Assembly: GCA_030685065.1 (NCBI GenBank)
Contig: JAUXQH010000170.1
Location: 62,001 to 126,000, forward strand
Reading direction: 5' to 3'
DNA from: Pseudomonadota bacterium
GTDB taxonomy: Bacteria > Myxococcota_A > UBA796 > SXON01
DNA: 64,000 nt
Shown here: positions 1 through 9,306 of the stretch, one piece after another
How the letters are laid out: the number at the start of each line of letters is the position of its first letter
Numbering within the stretch: the stretch's first letter is position 1
Notes under the pieces: model-generated
Database searches by the model: none
The model's input: the letters and a program-made list of their open reading frames with translations, nothing else
What the model was told of the DNA's origin: nothing
Program-made: the position numbers and the translations under genes

Positions 1-1272
1 GCCGGGATCTTCGACCTTGTCGACGTGCTGGGCGACGTGACCGGATCGGTCGTGCACGACAACTACTTCGGCATGTACACCTTCGGGGCGTACGGGATGA
101 ACATCGTGGGGAACGAGTTCTCCGACAACGTCATGTACGGGGTCGACCCGCACGACGACTCCGATGCCCTGGTGGTCGAGAACAACAACATTCACGACAA
201 CGGCAACCACGGGTTCATCTGCTCGATGCGTTGCGACGGCCTGACGATCCGGAGCAACGTCTCCTCCTCGAACGCCGGTGTGGGCTTCATGCTCCATCGC
301 GCGGTGGTGAACAGCGTGGTGGAGGGCAACCTCGCCGAGCTCAACGGCACCGGGGGCTTCGCGATCGTCGACAGTTACGACAACGTGTTCCGCGGCAACG
401 CGGCGCACGGCAACCAATACGGAATCCGCCTGTCCACCGGCGCCTCGGACAACCTCATCGTCGACAACGATCTGAGCGACAACCTCGAGTACGGGATCTA
501 CACCTACCTGGGGGCGGACGCGCCCACCGTCAACGACGGCCGGGTCGCCCGCAATCGGTTCGTGGGCAACAACGTCAGCCGAAACGGCATTCTCGGCGCC
601 CGCGCCGACCAGTCGTACATGAACGAGTTCTCCGAAAACACGTTCGAAGACAATGGCCAGTACGCGGTGCTCCTGTTCGACGCGAACGAGAACGTGCTCC
701 GCGGAAACGACCTGTTCGGCAGTTACATCCTCACCCACGGGGACGCGTCCAACTACGTCGCGGACACCGACTCGGCGGACGTGATGTTCGCGGACGACCG
801 CGCCAGCCTCACGTTCACCGACTCCGGCGGGCGGGTGTTCCTCAATCCGGAGGGCGTGCCGACGCTCGTGGGCGCCGACGGATCGAGCCTCACCCTCACC
901 GGCGGGGCCGGGATCGTCACGGTTGACGCCGTGGCGCTCGCGGTGTCCCTGGAGGGAGGCGCGGCCCACGTAGGGATCCTCGGATGGAGCGGCGGGGCGC
1001 GGGTGTGGTGCATCGCCCCGTCCGGGGCTGCGCGCGCGACCTTCACGGTGGGAGATCTCGAGCCGGGTGGCCGCTACCGGGTGCGGGTGGACGGTGGGCG
1101 CCTGGCGCCCCTCGTCGCCGACGCGAGCGGGTCGACCTGGTTCGCGGCGGCCATGGACACGGCGCCGCACACGTATGCACTCACCTCCATCCGAGGGTTG
1201 GCCTCCCCACGCTCGGCGTGGCCAGCGGCGGGTGTCCGGACGGACACGTTCGAAACCATGTGTGGAAAATAG
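1..1272 (+). CDS. AlgG-like mannuronan C5-epimerase paralogue, 5' partial
   Basis: Secreted parallel beta-helix protein of the AlgG/NosD type, truncated by the window edge. The reading frame is open from base 1, and the first visible residues already align with the middle of the paralogue at 1367-3250, so the GTG at 25 is not the true start. The helix turns are rich in Asn, Asp and Gly. The DPHD tetrad at bases 145-156 matches the catalytic motif of AlgG, which converts D-mannuronate to L-guluronate in alginate-like polymers. Downstream of the helix (from about base 740) lies a beta-rich C-terminal domain shared with the paralogue. The neighbouring GDP-mannose synthesis gene supports a uronan or mannose-derived polysaccharide substrate. 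Activity is inferred from the motif. Confidence 0.72.
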   Translation, partial: AGIFDLVDVLGDVTGSVVHDNYFGMYTFGAYGMNIVGNEFSDNVMYGVDPHDDSDALVVENNNIHDNGNHGFICSMRCDGLTIRSNVSSSNAGVGFMLHRAVVNSVVEGNLAELNGTGGFAIVDSYDNVFRGNAAHGNQYGIRLSTGASDNLIVDNDLSDNLEYGIYTYLGADAPTVNDGRVARNRFVGNNVSRNGILGARADQSYMNEFSENTFEDNGQYAVLLFDANENVLRGNDLFGSYILTHGDASNYVADTDSADVMFADDRASLTFTDSGGRVFLNPEGVPTLVGADGSSLTLTGGAGIVTVDAVALAVSLEGGAAHVGILGWSGGARVWCIAPSGAARATFTVGDLEPGGRYRVRVDGGRLAPLVADASGSTWFAAAMDTAPHTYALTSIRGLASPRSAWPAAGVRTDTFETMCGK

Positions 1273-1290
1273 GTGTCGAAAATAGGTGTC
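1265..1290 (+). repeat. 13-bp perfect tandem duplication over a stop codon
   Basis: The unit GAAAATAGGTGTC occurs twice in a row (1265-1277, 1278-1290). The first copy carries the TAG stop of the upstream epimerase-like gene. This looks like simple slippage; no regulatory role is evident. Confidence 0.7.
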
Positions 1291-1366
1291 GAAGAAGTCT
1301 TGGAACAAGTTGGTGAGATGACATTTCGATTTCACCCGCTGTGCTCACGTTTGATGCGGGAGTCAC

Positions 1367-3250
1367 ATGCGCCAACCACACCTCGGCCTCTGCTCTGCTC
1401 TGCTCCTTTTCGGCGGCCTGCTGACCAGCGGCCCGGCCCGCGCCGCGGCGCCGCTCTCTCCCGGACCCGCGCCGGGCCCGGCGCCCATGGGGTGCTCCGC
1501 GGCGAACGTCCTGTGGAAGAGCGTCTCGAACCGGATCTACGTGACGGGGGACGTGAGGTGCACGCTCACCGACGTCCGGCGTCTCGCGCCCGAGGATGCT
1601 CCGCTCACCCTGGTTGACCCCGACAACCGGATCTGGTTTCTCGGGGCCAACCTGATCATCGAAAATGGAGCCACGCTCGTGCTCGACGGGTCGGGCCCCG
1701 ACGGCGATGTCGCCGAGCTCCGGCTGCAGAGCAACAACAGCAGCGCGTACGGGGCGTTCGTCGAGGTCCGCGCCCAGTGGGGCAACCTGATGATCCGGAG
1801 CACGCGGATCACCTCGTGGGATGAGCACGACAACGGTCCCGACACCGAGTATGAGTCGTTCGGCCGGGCGTTCGTGCGTGTCGTCTCCTACCTGGAGCCG
1901 GATGGTTCGACCGTGCGGCAATCCCGGATGGACGTGATCGACAGCGACATCGGGTATCTGGGGTACTACGAGGCCGAGTCCTACGGGTTGGTGTGGAAGG
2001 TACGTGACACCACCGGCCCCGAGGTGTTCGAGACCGTGGACGTGGTGGGTGACATCCTACGCTCCAAGATCCACCACAACTATTTCGGCATGTACAGCTA
2101 CGGCGCGTACGGGATGAACATCACGGGCAACGAGGTCTACGAGAACGTCATGTACGGGATCGACCCGCACGACGACTCGGACGGGTTGGTGGTCGAGGAC
2201 AACTACATCCACCACAACGGCAACCATGGGTTCATCTGCTCCAAGCGGTGCGACGGGCTGACGGTCCGCGACAACGTGTCCTCGTTCAACGCCGAGACCG
2301 GGTACATGCTCCACCGCGGGGTCGAGAACACCATCGTCGAGGGCAACCTCGCCGAGAACAATGGCGACGCCGGCTTTGCCATCATGGACAGCCACGACAA
2401 CATCCTGCGGGGCAACACCGCCCGCGGCAATCTGTACGGCGTTCGGTTGAGCGTCGGCGCCTCGGACAACGTGATCCAGGACAATCAGCTGTCCGCGAAC
2501 ACCATGTACGGCATCTACACGTACCAGGGCACGGATGCACCCACGATCAACGACGGCCGCCCCGCGAGAAACCTGTTCAGCAACAACGACGTGAGCCGGA
2601 GCGGCAACGTGGGCGTGCGCGCTGGCGACGCCGAGGAGAACACGTTCGTAGGAAACACCTTCGCGGAGAGCGGCGCCTACGCCGTCTTCCTCGACGACGC
2701 GACCTCGAACGTCTTCCAGGGAAACGACCTCGGCGGAAGCTACATGCTCGCTCAGGGCATCTCGACCAACGGTGTCGCGGACACCGACTTCTCCGACGTC
2801 ATGATCGGAGACACGACCGCGAGCATGACCTTCACCGACTCGTTCGGGAGGGTGTTCCAGAACAACGCGGGGCTGGCCACTACTGTGGACGTGGAGCGCT
2901 CCGTGCTGACGCTCACCCACGCGGACCACGTCGGCGTGGTGGGGGTCAACGCGTTGGACTTCGCCGTGATGCCCGACGCGGGCAGCGTCCGCGTCACCGT
3001 GCTGAGCTGGGCCAAGGCGTCCCGCTCCTTCAGCACGTCCGCGGGATCCGCCTCGAACGCATCGTTCACCCTCGGGGGCCTCGAGCCCGGCGTCCGACAC
3101 GGGATCTGGGTGGATGGCGTACAGGTCGAGTCGGTCACGGCGGACGAATTCGGGGATGTTCAGTTCGACCACGAGGTGTCCGAGGCCCACACGTTCGCGG
3201 TCATGTCCAAGCGGAGGATCCGGGGGGCGACCGTCCGCCTCGGGCTCTGA
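1367..3250 (+). CDS. AlgG-like mannuronan C5-epimerase paralogue, full length
   Basis: A 627-residue secreted protein with a clear Sec signal peptide (LLFGGLLTSGPARAAA around residues 13-28). It is a close tandem paralogue of the preceding gene. The ATG at 1367 has GGGAG five bases upstream. The parallel beta-helix spans about residues 85-465 and holds the DPHD motif (D266-P-H-D269), preceded by YGI as in AlgG. A beta-rich C-terminal domain follows (about 470-627). By homology it would epimerise mannuronate residues of a secreted polymer in the periplasm or at the surface. The conserved HNGNHGFIC segment shortly after the motif resembles the KKHGIIVS turn of AlgG. It could instead be a beta-helix lyase or an inactive NosD-like protein, but the intact motif and the mannose nucleotide gene downstream favour epimerase. 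Confidence 0.75.
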   Translation: MRQPHLGLCSALLLFGGLLTSGPARAAAPLSPGPAPGPAPMGCSAANVLWKSVSNRIYVTGDVRCTLTDVRRLAPEDAPLTLVDPDNRIWFLGANLIIENGATLVLDGSGPDGDVAELRLQSNNSSAYGAFVEVRAQWGNLMIRSTRITSWDEHDNGPDTEYESFGRAFVRVVSYLEPDGSTVRQSRMDVIDSDIGYLGYYEAESYGLVWKVRDTTGPEVFETVDVVGDILRSKIHHNYFGMYSYGAYGMNITGNEVYENVMYGIDPHDDSDGLVVEDNYIHHNGNHGFICSKRCDGLTVRDNVSSFNAETGYMLHRGVENTIVEGNLAENNGDAGFAIMDSHDNILRGNTARGNLYGVRLSVGASDNVIQDNQLSANTMYGIYTYQGTDAPTINDGRPARNLFSNNDVSRSGNVGVRAGDAEENTFVGNTFAESGAYAVFLDDATSNVFQGNDLGGSYMLAQGISTNGVADTDFSDVMIGDTTASMTFTDSFGRVFQNNAGLATTVDVERSVLTLTHADHVGVVGVNALDFAVMPDAGSVRVTVLSWAKASRSFSTSAGSASNASFTLGGLEPGVRHGIWVDGVQVESVTADEFGDVQFDHEVSEAHTFAVMSKRRIRGATVRLGL

Positions 3251-3295
3251 CCCGCCGCGGACCGATCCAACACCACCATGCCATCGGGAGCAGAG

Positions 3296-4363
3296 ATGAA
3301 ACGCTCGGATACCCCTTCGGATCCTCGATCGCACGCGCCCTCGGACTCCACCTTTGCCGTGGTGCTCGCCGGTGGGCGTGGCACGCGCTTCTGGCCGCTC
3401 TCCCGCCGCGCGCTGCCCAAGCAGTGCCTCTCGCTCGGCGGTGGCCCCACGCTCCTGCAGCAAACCGTGTCGCGGACCGGCCTCCCCAACGAGCGCGTGC
3501 TCGTCGTGACGGGTCCGGACATGGCCGGCGCGGTGCGAGACCAGCTTCCCGGCGTCGACCTGCTCGTGGAGCCGAGCCCCCGGAACACCGCGGCGGCCAT
3601 CGCCTGGGCCGCCCTCGAGGTCGAGCGACGGGGCGGGAGCGAGTGCTTCGTGCTCCCATCCGACCACGTGATCACGGACGAGCCCGCGTTCCGCACCGCG
3701 CTCGCGACCGCCGCCACGGTGGCCGAGAGCGGCGCCCTCGTCACCCTCGGCGTGCGCCCCACCCGCCCGGAGACAGGCTTCGGGTGGATCGAGATGGGGG
3801 AGGGCGACGGTTCGGATTGCCCGGTGATGCGCTTTGTGGAGAAGCCGCCCCGGGAAGACGCCGAGCGCTTCCTCGCGGGGGGCCGGCACGTGTGGAACGC
3901 GGGGATGTTCGTCTGGTCCCCCGAGGCGCTGCTCGACGCGGTGGCGGCCTATCTGCCGGGCACCACGGCGATGATCAAGGCCCTGCGCCGGGGTAGCACG
4001 CTCGCGGATGTGTGGGGGCTCTCCGAGGCGACGAGCATCGACTACGGCGTGATGGAGCGGGCCAGCGGGATCCGCGTGCTCCCCGTGAAGTTCGGCTGGT
4101 CCGACGTGGGGAGCTGGTCGGCCCTCCTCGAAGTCTTGCCGCTCGGAGAGGGGGGGGCCGCGATCGCGGAGGAGGTCATCGCGATCCGGGCGAGCGGAAA
4201 CGTCGTTCACGCCGCGGGAAAGTTGGTAGCGCTCCTCGGCGTGAACGACCTCATCGTCGTCGACACGCCCGACGCAATGCTGGTGGCCCCGGTCGGCGAG
4301 GCCCAGAACGTGCGCTTGCTCCTCGAAGAAGTAGAGCGCCGGAAGCTCGGACGCTACGCATGA
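3296..4363 (+). CDS. manC: mannose-1-phosphate guanylyltransferase
   Basis: Makes GDP-mannose from GTP and mannose-1-phosphate, the precursor for mannose- and mannuronate-containing polysaccharides. The nucleotidyltransferase signature VVLAGGRGTRFWPLSR is followed by the conserved PKQ. PRNTAAAIAW, SDHVI, FVEKPP and the YGVMERA segment also match the family. At about 355 residues it is the monofunctional form with no phosphomannose isomerase domain. The ATG at 3296 is chosen over the one at 3278 because GGAG sits 5 bases upstream (3287-3290). It follows the epimerase by 45 bases on the same strand, so co-transcription is likely and supports a shared polysaccharide pathway. Confidence 0.9.
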   Translation: MKRSDTPSDPRSHAPSDSTFAVVLAGGRGTRFWPLSRRALPKQCLSLGGGPTLLQQTVSRTGLPNERVLVVTGPDMAGAVRDQLPGVDLLVEPSPRNTAAAIAWAALEVERRGGSECFVLPSDHVITDEPAFRTALATAATVAESGALVTLGVRPTRPETGFGWIEMGEGDGSDCPVMRFVEKPPREDAERFLAGGRHVWNAGMFVWSPEALLDAVAAYLPGTTAMIKALRRGSTLADVWGLSEATSIDYGVMERASGIRVLPVKFGWSDVGSWSALLEVLPLGEGGAAIAEEVIAIRASGNVVHAAGKLVALLGVNDLIVVDTPDAMLVAPVGEAQNVRLLLEEVERRKLGRYA

Positions 4364-4404
4364 CCAGCCCTATCTAATTGTCTAATTGGGACGGAGAGCC
4401 GCGG

Positions 4405-5580
4405 ATGTGGGCATTCTTGATGGTCGGATGTGCCGCCAACGGTGGGGGCGCCCTTGCCCCTGAGCACCTCGAGGCGGATCGGCCCCCGACCGATCGGGAG
4501 AATGACGAGGAAGAGGTGGGACTCCTCTTCGGAGACGAGGTGCACGACGTGCGCCTGACCTTCGAGCCGGAGGCGATCGCGCGCCTCGCCACCACCGCCG
4601 ACGAGGCGAAGGACGCCCCCTATGTCGCCGCGTTGTTTCACATGGGCGAGGTGACGTACCCTGTCACCTTGCGCCTCAAGGGTGGCAACGGATCCTTCCG
4701 TCCCTTCTCTGGCAAACCCTCCTTCCGAATCGACTTCGCGGGGCGGGAGGCCGACCGACGCTTCGATGGTTCACGTTGGCTGATCCTCAACAACCTCGTT
4801 CAGGATCCCTCGATGTTGGGCGAGCACCTCGCCTACGGCGTGTACGGCGCGCTCGATCTCCCCGCGTCTCGCCACGGGTACGCGCGCCTCTCGGTGAACG
4901 GCGAGCCCTTCGGCCTCTACGGCGTCGTCGAGCCCGTCGAGCACGACATGATCGCGCGGCTGTGGCCCGCCGACGCGGATGGCCTGCTGGTCGAAGGGGG
5001 CGCGGACGCCGTGCTCGACAGCGTGGAGGACTTCGAGGTCGTCCAGCAGGGGGGCCTGGCGCCGCTCGTCAACGCGCTGGCGGCGGTCGGTGCGGCCTCG
5101 CCGGAGGCCTATCTGGACACCCTCGACGCCTGGTTCGACGCGGACCGCCTGTTGGACGTGTGGGCGGTCGAGATCGCCACCGGCAACCCCGACGGGTACG
5201 TCGCGCGGCACAACAACTACTTCCTCTATTGGAAGGAGAGCGACGAGTCCTGGGTGATGCTCCCCTGGGGCACGGACACCGCCTTCAGCGAGCCCCTCGG
5301 CTGGCGGACGCCGGACGATCAGGGCCAGCTCTACCTCGACTGTCTCGCGGCGCCCGCGTGCGAGGCGGCGCTGCGCGAGCGGCTTGCCGCCATCGCGACG
5401 TGGTGGGGCACGGACGTGCTCCAGGCCGCCCACGGCGCCGCGGCCGAGGCGACCCAGGCCGACTGCCTGGCCGACCCCCGCAGCGAGGCGGGGCCTGCGG
5501 GGTGTGCCGCCTCGCGCGCCGCCCTCACCGACTTCGTGCAGGGCCGGCGCGCGGCGCTCCTGGCGCTCCTGGGCGACTGA
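4405..5580 (+). CDS. CotH-like protein, putative lipoprotein
   Basis: About 391 residues resembling CotH, the secreted kinase-like family known from spore coat proteins. Matching segments are the LRLKGGNGSFR strand, KPSFRIDF, LNNLVQDPSMLGEHLAY, a GEPFGLYGVVE strand, and the DPDGYVARHNNYFLYW / LPWGTDTAF active-site-like region. The ATG at 4405 is preferred over the TTG at 4378: it has GGAGAG upstream and gives a very short signal with a lipobox-like LMVGC. An acidic linker follows the cysteine. It lies 41 bases after the GDP-mannose gene. CotH proteins can phosphorylate secreted targets, but no substrate is visible here. A second, diverged CotH-like gene is at 29365-30642. Confidence 0.75.
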   Translation: MWAFLMVGCAANGGGALAPEHLEADRPPTDRENDEEEVGLLFGDEVHDVRLTFEPEAIARLATTADEAKDAPYVAALFHMGEVTYPVTLRLKGGNGSFRPFSGKPSFRIDFAGREADRRFDGSRWLILNNLVQDPSMLGEHLAYGVYGALDLPASRHGYARLSVNGEPFGLYGVVEPVEHDMIARLWPADADGLLVEGGADAVLDSVEDFEVVQQGGLAPLVNALAAVGAASPEAYLDTLDAWFDADRLLDVWAVEIATGNPDGYVARHNNYFLYWKESDESWVMLPWGTDTAFSEPLGWRTPDDQGQLYLDCLAAPACEAALRERLAAIATWWGTDVLQAAHGAAAEATQADCLADPRSEAGPAGCAASRAALTDFVQGRRAALLALLGD

Positions 5581-5587
5581 CGGGCTC

Positions 5588-7441
5588 CTACGCCTCGAGC
5601 AGCTGCTTCGAGCGCGTGGCGATCGAGGCGAGCAGACGAGCTTCGAGCTCGGCCACCTTGATGGTCTCCTGGCGTTCCACGCCGTAGCGCCGCAGCGTAA
5701 CGGTGCCGTCGGCGGCCTCCTGCTCCCCGACGATCAGCACGTTCGGCACCTTCTGGGTGGCCGCCGTGCGGATCTTCTTCTGGAGGCGCTCGTTCGAGGT
5801 GTCGACCTCGGCCCGGATCATGTGGTTCCGGAGCTGAGCGACGACCGCGTGGGCGTACTCGTCGAACCGATCGGCGATCGTGAGCACGCGCACCTGCACG
5901 GGCGCGAGCCAGGTCGGAAACGCGCCACCGTAATGCTCGATCAGGAACGCGATGAAGCGCTCATGGGTGCCAAGCGGGGCGCGATGGATGCAATAGGGAG
6001 TGTGCTCGTTGTTGTCCGGGCCCGTGTAGTGCAGGCCCAGGCGCGCGGGCACCGCGAAGTCGAGCTGGTTGGTGGAGGCGGTCTCCTCCCGCCCGGTCAC
6101 GGTGCGGAACTGCACGTCGATCTTCGGCCCGTAGAAGGCGGCTTCGCCCTTGGTCTCCACGAACGGCAGGCCGCTCTCCACCATCGCGCGGCGAACCAAC
6201 TCCTGGCTCTTTTCCCAAGCAGCCGGATCGTTGACGTACTTGTCCTTCCCCTTCGGATCCTCGGGATCCCAGGTGGAGAACCGCATGTGGTAGCTCTCCA
6301 TCCCCAGGATGTCGTACACCTTCCGATGCATGTCCATGACGGCCACGAACTCCTCGGTGAGGTGCTGCTCCGAGCAGTAGATGTGCGCGTCGTTCATGCA
6401 CATCCCACGCACGCGCAGCAGGCCCGAGAGCGCGCCCGAGTCCTCGAAGCGGTACACCTGCCCGTACTCGGCGAGGCGCAGGGGCAGGTCCCGGTAGGAG
6501 CGCTTGCGTGCCGCGAAGATCTTGTGGTGGTGCGGGCAGTTCATGGGCTTGAGGCAATAGACCTCCTTCACCACCTCCTCGCCGTCACCCTCCCCCGAGT
6601 CTTCCCGCAGCTCCATCATGGGGTACATGTGGGTCTTGTAGTAGGGCAGGTGCCCCGTACGATAGTACAGGTCCGCCTTGGCGAGGTGGGGGGTCGAGAC
6701 GCGCTGGTAGCCCGCCTTGAACTCGAGGTCCCTCGCGAGCTTCTCCAGCTCGTCCCGCAGCACCGTGCCATTGGGAAGCCACAGCGGCAGGCCCTTTCCG
6801 ACCTCATCGTCGAGCACGAAGATGTCCAGCTCCGCGCCGAGCTTCTTGTGATCGCGCGCAAGGGCGTCGTGGTAGGCCTTGACGTGTGTGTCGAGCGCTT
6901 CCCTCGACGCGAAGGCCCAGACGTACACGCGGGTCATGATGACGCTCTTGACGTCGCCGCGCCAATAGGCCCCGGCGATCGAGCGGATCTTGAACCCGTC
7001 GGCCGGGAGCTCCCGGGTGTTGGCCACGTGGGGGCCCGCGCACATGTCGACGAAGGGGCCGTTGCGGTAGAAGCTCAACGAATCGAGCCCCTTCTTCGTG
7101 ATCAGCTCCTCGGCGTAGGCGCGCTTGTAGGGCTCTCCCATGGCTTCGAGGCGTGCGTACGCCTCGGCCGTGGGCAGCTCTTCGTGCTGGAAGGGCTGCT
7201 GCCGGCCGATGATCTTCTTCATCCGCTTCTCGATGTCGGAGAAGTCCGCCTCGGTGAGCGGCTCTCCGGCGATCACGAAGTCGTAGTAGAACCCGTCCGC
7301 GATGGGCGGCCCGAAGCCGAGGGTCGTGCCCGGCCGAAGCTCGACGATGGCCTGCGCCAACACGTGCGACAGGCTGTGCCGGAAGCGGTACAGGCGGCTC
7401 GCCTCGGCGTCTTCTCCAAGGACCATCTCGTCATTTTCCAC
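5588..7441 (-). CDS. thrS: threonyl-tRNA synthetase lacking the TGS domain
   Basis: Charges tRNA-Thr. At 617 residues it is shorter than the usual ~640 because the N-terminal TGS domain is absent: the protein goes almost directly into the editing domain (HSLSH near residue 22, MCAGPHV later). The catalytic core has the class II motifs (GALSGLLRVRG, FPTWLAPVQ) and all three zinc ligands (Cys in KPMNCP, His in NDAHIYC, His in CIHRAPLG), followed by the anticodon-binding domain. The GTG at 7441 is selected because AAGGAG lies at ideal distance (complement of 7449-7454). The frame stays open further upstream, but that sequence is not ThrS-like and overlaps divergent genes. Confidence 0.93.
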   Translation of the reverse strand: MENDEMVLGEDAEASRLYRFRHSLSHVLAQAIVELRPGTTLGFGPPIADGFYYDFVIAGEPLTEADFSDIEKRMKKIIGRQQPFQHEELPTAEAYARLEAMGEPYKRAYAEELITKKGLDSLSFYRNGPFVDMCAGPHVANTRELPADGFKIRSIAGAYWRGDVKSVIMTRVYVWAFASREALDTHVKAYHDALARDHKKLGAELDIFVLDDEVGKGLPLWLPNGTVLRDELEKLARDLEFKAGYQRVSTPHLAKADLYYRTGHLPYYKTHMYPMMELREDSGEGDGEEVVKEVYCLKPMNCPHHHKIFAARKRSYRDLPLRLAEYGQVYRFEDSGALSGLLRVRGMCMNDAHIYCSEQHLTEEFVAVMDMHRKVYDILGMESYHMRFSTWDPEDPKGKDKYVNDPAAWEKSQELVRRAMVESGLPFVETKGEAAFYGPKIDVQFRTVTGREETASTNQLDFAVPARLGLHYTGPDNNEHTPYCIHRAPLGTHERFIAFLIEHYGGAFPTWLAPVQVRVLTIADRFDEYAHAVVAQLRNHMIRAEVDTSNERLQKKIRTAATQKVPNVLIVGEQEAADGTVTLRRYGVERQETIKVAELEARLLASIATRSKQLLEA

Positions 7442-7663
7442 AGGCCAACTCCTTGACGGGGCACCCGAAGCGGTGCCGCCGGCCCTTAACCGCTTTGGGC
7501 GCGTTGCGAACAGCGCCAGCGCCGCGGAGGTTGGGGCGCGGGCAACCGTGTCGTGGGGGCGGGCGTTCCGCACGGCCTCGCGGTGGTCGGTTGACCCCGG
7601 GGGAGGGGTGAACAGATAGGGCCCGCCGGGCGTGTGCCCGCCCCCCCGCCCCCCGGAGAAACC

Positions 7664-8086
7664 ATGCCCGCCCGCCGCGGAGGCGCCGCGATCGAGTTCG
7701 CGATCGTGCTCCCGCTGTTTACGACGTTCGTGTACGCGATCCTCGAGTACGGTTGGTTCTTCTGGCGTCAGTCGCTCATCATCATCGCGCTGAACCAGGC
7801 GCTCCGAGCGGGCTCCTTCGAGGCGCCGGACACCGAGACCGAGGAGAGCAGCGAGTGCGGCGCGTGCCAAACCGTGGCAGCCGCCGCGGCCGTCGCCTCC
7901 CTGGAGCGGATTGGGCTGGCCGTCGATCCCGACGAGGTGACGCCCGCCATCGAGGCCATCGACTCCACGTGCGCGCTGGTTTTCCAAACGTCGCTCCCGC
8001 ACACGAGCCTGATCGGCCTCGTGCCGGTCCCGAGCGCCTACGACATCCGCCTTGTCGCCTACGCCCAAAACCTGATTGGCTGCTGA
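7664..8086 (+). CDS. TadE-like pseudopilin-related protein
   Basis: A 140-residue protein with the TadE hallmark: an N-terminal RRGGAAIEFAIVLPLF segment continuing into a single membrane helix (residues about 8-35), then a small periplasmic domain with paired cysteines (ECGAC, later single Cys residues). TadE proteins assist assembly of Flp/Tad pili. The ATG at 7664 has GGAGAA four bases upstream. It is followed after 10 bases by the TadG-like gene, forming a two-gene operon. No other tad genes (tadA, rcpC, flp) are within the window, so the pair is either an orphan minor-pilin cassette or serves secretion of the VWA protein. Confidence 0.8.
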   Translation: MPARRGGAAIEFAIVLPLFTTFVYAILEYGWFFWRQSLIIIALNQALRAGSFEAPDTETEESSECGACQTVAAAAAVASLERIGLAVDPDEVTPAIEAIDSTCALVFQTSLPHTSLIGLVPVPSAYDIRLVAYAQNLIGC

Positions 8087-8096
8087 GGGCCCCTCC

Positions 8097-9242
8097 ATGC
8101 GCACGTCCCGTCGCGGAAACTACGCCATCCTCCTTGCGCTCTTGCTGGTCGTGCTCCTCGGCTTCGTGGCGATGGCGGTGGACTGGGGGGCGGTCGCCGT
8201 CGCGCGCATCCAGGTGCAGGCGGCCGCCGACGCCGGCGCGCTCGCGGCAACCGCGGCCTTCGATGACGAGGAGGCTGCGGCCGCGCTGGCGCAGGAGTAC
8301 GCGGGGCGCGTCATCGTGAACGATCGCCCGGTCACGGTGGGGTACGAGGAGGTCCAAATCGGCGCGTGGGACGGCGCGAGCTTCCGGCCCACGGACGAGG
8401 AGCCGAACGCGATCAAGGTGACGGCTCACGCCGACGTCGCGATGACATTCACGCGGCTGTTCGGGGTCGACTCCGTCCGCGTCGGTGCGTCCGCGGGCGC
8501 CGGGCCGACGGTCACGCGGCGGCGTGCGCCCGACGTCGTCCTCGCGCTCGACGTCACGGGATCGATGAGCAGCAGCGAAATCGCCCAGGAGCGTGCCGCC
8601 GCGCAGTCCTTCCTCGACTGCGTCCACTCCCGCTCGACCGGGGACTCCAAGCTCGGCATCGTCCTGTTCACCGGGGTGGACACGACGCAGATCGGGATGA
8701 CCGAGGTGGGGACGGGCTACGCCCAACTCTCGAGCGCGATCAGCCGCATCCGTGGCTGCGGCACGAGTGGGATGCCGGAGTGCACGGGCACCAACCCGGC
8801 TGCCGGCCAAGGCGCCGCGCTGACGATGCTCGCCGCCGCGGACACCCCCGATGAGGTGGGTCAGGCCATCATCCTGATGAGTGACGGCGAGCCCAACCCG
8901 GACTCCATCTGCGCCTCCCGGTACTACACGGGCGTGGGGTGGCGAGCGGAGCTCAAGAGCCTGTGCACGGCGCTCGGCAAGAGCGGGTCCACCCAGCGGC
9001 AGCCGACGCTCAGCGACTACGGGCGCTGGTCGGACGGCTACGTGTCGACCTCGGAGGAGCGCGCGACCGACGTGTACACGGTGTACTACGGCACCGAAGC
9101 GTCGGGGATCGACTACCTCGAGGACCATGTGGCCGCCTACGGGGGCTACTCCCTCCAGACCCCCGACGCGGCCGGCATCACCGACGCCTTCGAGGACATC
9201 TGTGTCAGCTACTCCACCCGAGCCGCGGGAATGTTGTTCTGA
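8097..9242 (+). CDS. TadG-like protein with von Willebrand factor A domain
   Basis: 381 residues. The N-terminus has the TadG/TadE-type RRGNYAILLALLLVVLLGFV helix and the AAADAGALAATAA segment typical of the putative Flp pilus-assembly TadE/G-like domain. A VWA domain starts at about residue 150; its MIDAS-like motif is DVTGSMS (Thr in place of the first Ser of DxSxS), with a later MSDGEPN. The likely role is a membrane-anchored extracellular adhesion or pilus-associated protein. Start at ATG 8097, 10 bases after the TadE stop; GAGGG overlapping that stop serves as the ribosome site. Confidence 0.82.
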   Translation: MRTSRRGNYAILLALLLVVLLGFVAMAVDWGAVAVARIQVQAAADAGALAATAAFDDEEAAAALAQEYAGRVIVNDRPVTVGYEEVQIGAWDGASFRPTDEEPNAIKVTAHADVAMTFTRLFGVDSVRVGASAGAGPTVTRRRAPDVVLALDVTGSMSSSEIAQERAAAQSFLDCVHSRSTGDSKLGIVLFTGVDTTQIGMTEVGTGYAQLSSAISRIRGCGTSGMPECTGTNPAAGQGAALTMLAAADTPDEVGQAIILMSDGEPNPDSICASRYYTGVGWRAELKSLCTALGKSGSTQRQPTLSDYGRWSDGYVSTSEERATDVYTVYYGTEASGIDYLEDHVAAYGGYSLQTPDAAGITDAFEDICVSYSTRAAGMLF

Positions 9243-9306
9243 CGTGGGGGCCGGCGGCGCGCCTGCCGCCAACCCCCGGTTCTCACGCCCTCCTGCCCTC
9301 ACGCCC

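Noticed and set aside
9249..9272. Bidirectional terminator between TadG and the propeller gene
   Set aside because: A short GGCGGC/GCCGCC stem exists but there is no T-run, so it cannot be distinguished from GC-rich chance pairing.
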